5,513 nucleotides of DNA from Syntrophomonadaceae bacterium (GTDB taxonomy: Bacteria; Bacillota; Syntrophomonadia; Syntrophomonadales; Syntrophomonadaceae): positions 1 through 5,513 of the forward strand of contig JAAZOA010000048.1 in NCBI GenBank assembly GCA_012798055.1, read 5' to 3'. Position 1 is the stretch's first letter, and every line of letters begins with the position of its first letter. Position numbers and translations under genes: made by a program. Below, one piece after another: positions 5,377 to 5,513 of the stretch. The notes beneath the pieces were generated by a model. The model ran no database searches. It was not told the origin of the DNA and was given only the letters and a program-made list of their open reading frames with translations.

Positions 5377-5444
5377 GGCTTGCAAACCAAACCCTGAAAT
5401 TCTGTGCCTAGCAAGAAACCGTCTCAAATCGTTGTAGTAATAAC
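5377..5444. other. AT-richer segment between the small ORF and the opposite-strand gene end
   Basis: I see no gene in this stretch. Composition drops here: 46 of 113 bases are G or C over 5401-5513 by hand count, against 35 of 60 in a kinase stretch (4741-4800). It would fit the non-coding end of a mobile element or transferred DNA, but no terminal inverted repeat or target duplication can be tested within this window. Confidence 0.35.
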
Positions 5445-5513
5445 CTAATCCAAATTTGCAGAAAGAGAACTCTGAGCTTGTGCTCCAAGTTCATCACCAA
5501 AAACTGCATAGCA
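5445..5513 (-). CDS. Possible C-terminal end of an unidentified protein on the minus strand (runs off right edge)
   Basis: The minus strand is open from the right edge to a TAG at 5445-5447, giving 22 residues that end ...ELGAQAQSSLSANLD. The peptide looks natural in composition, but it is too short to assign to a family. Codons are AT-ending (GTT, TTT, GAT, CTT, TCT), unlike the C/G-ending codons of the polysaccharide genes. The gene would converge on the kinase operon. A transposase or another transferred gene is a guess only. Confidence 0.35.
   Translation of the reverse strand, partial: CYAVFGDELGAQAQSSLSANLD

Noticed and set aside
5228..5437. A 69-codon plus-strand open frame starting at GTG
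   Set aside because: It begins inside the 0A-like box cluster, has no ribosome binding site, overlaps the better-placed 22-codon ORF in another frame, and gives a Trp/Arg/Asn-rich product with no family resemblance.
1..5513. CRISPR arrays, tRNA or rRNA genes, complete insertion sequences
   Set aside because: I saw no regularly spaced repeats, no tRNA- or rRNA-like sequence, and no complete transposase frame in the window. Only a possible element edge at the far right was noted.

Overview
The window holds the regulatory front end of an exopolysaccharide/capsule locus, most likely from a spore-forming, Gram-positive member of the Firmicutes (Clostridia-like). The main signs are a CpsB/YwqE-type PHP phosphatase, a separate Wzz/CpsC-type adaptor and CpsD-type tyrosine kinase (the split Gram-positive arrangement), an S-layer-homology (SLH) surface protein, strong GGAGG ribosome binding sites with GTG and TTG starts, and sequences matching the Spo0A binding site (0A box). 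The genes are moderately GC-rich (about 58% in a stretch I counted). I cannot name the species.

Layout, left to right: (1) the C-terminal three quarters of a PHP-family phosphotyrosine phosphatase (copy A), ended by a near-perfect intrinsic terminator; (2) a 324-bp non-coding gap with one 0A-like box and a perfect inverted repeat next to a possible promoter; (3) a complete second phosphatase paralogue (copy B) that has lost several active-site residues; (4) a 237-bp gap with a cluster of 0A-like boxes and two hairpins, one resembling a terminator or attenuator; (5) a secreted protein with three SLH repeats; (6) a Wzz/CpsC chain-length regulator and (7) a CpsD-type kinase, 3 bp apart and almost certainly translationally coupled; (8) about 400 bp without a convincing full gene, with a hairpin, a second 0A-like cluster, a 22-codon ORF behind a good ribosome binding site, and the C-terminal end of a possible gene on the opposite strand at the right edge, in visibly AT-richer DNA.

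How the parts fit: in the known Gram-positive system the Wzz/CpsC membrane protein activates the CpsD kinase, which autophosphorylates a C-terminal tyrosine cluster. The PHP phosphatase reverses this, and the cycle tunes polymer assembly and length. The SLH protein would sit outside, bound to wall polysaccharide. The exact 10-mer TTTGTCGAAT occurs once in each of the three long non-coding gaps, which suggests shared control, plausibly by Spo0A. The most unusual features are the paralogue with the degenerate active site, the repeated 0A-like boxes, the terminators inside a co-directional locus, and the possible insertion boundary at the right edge.
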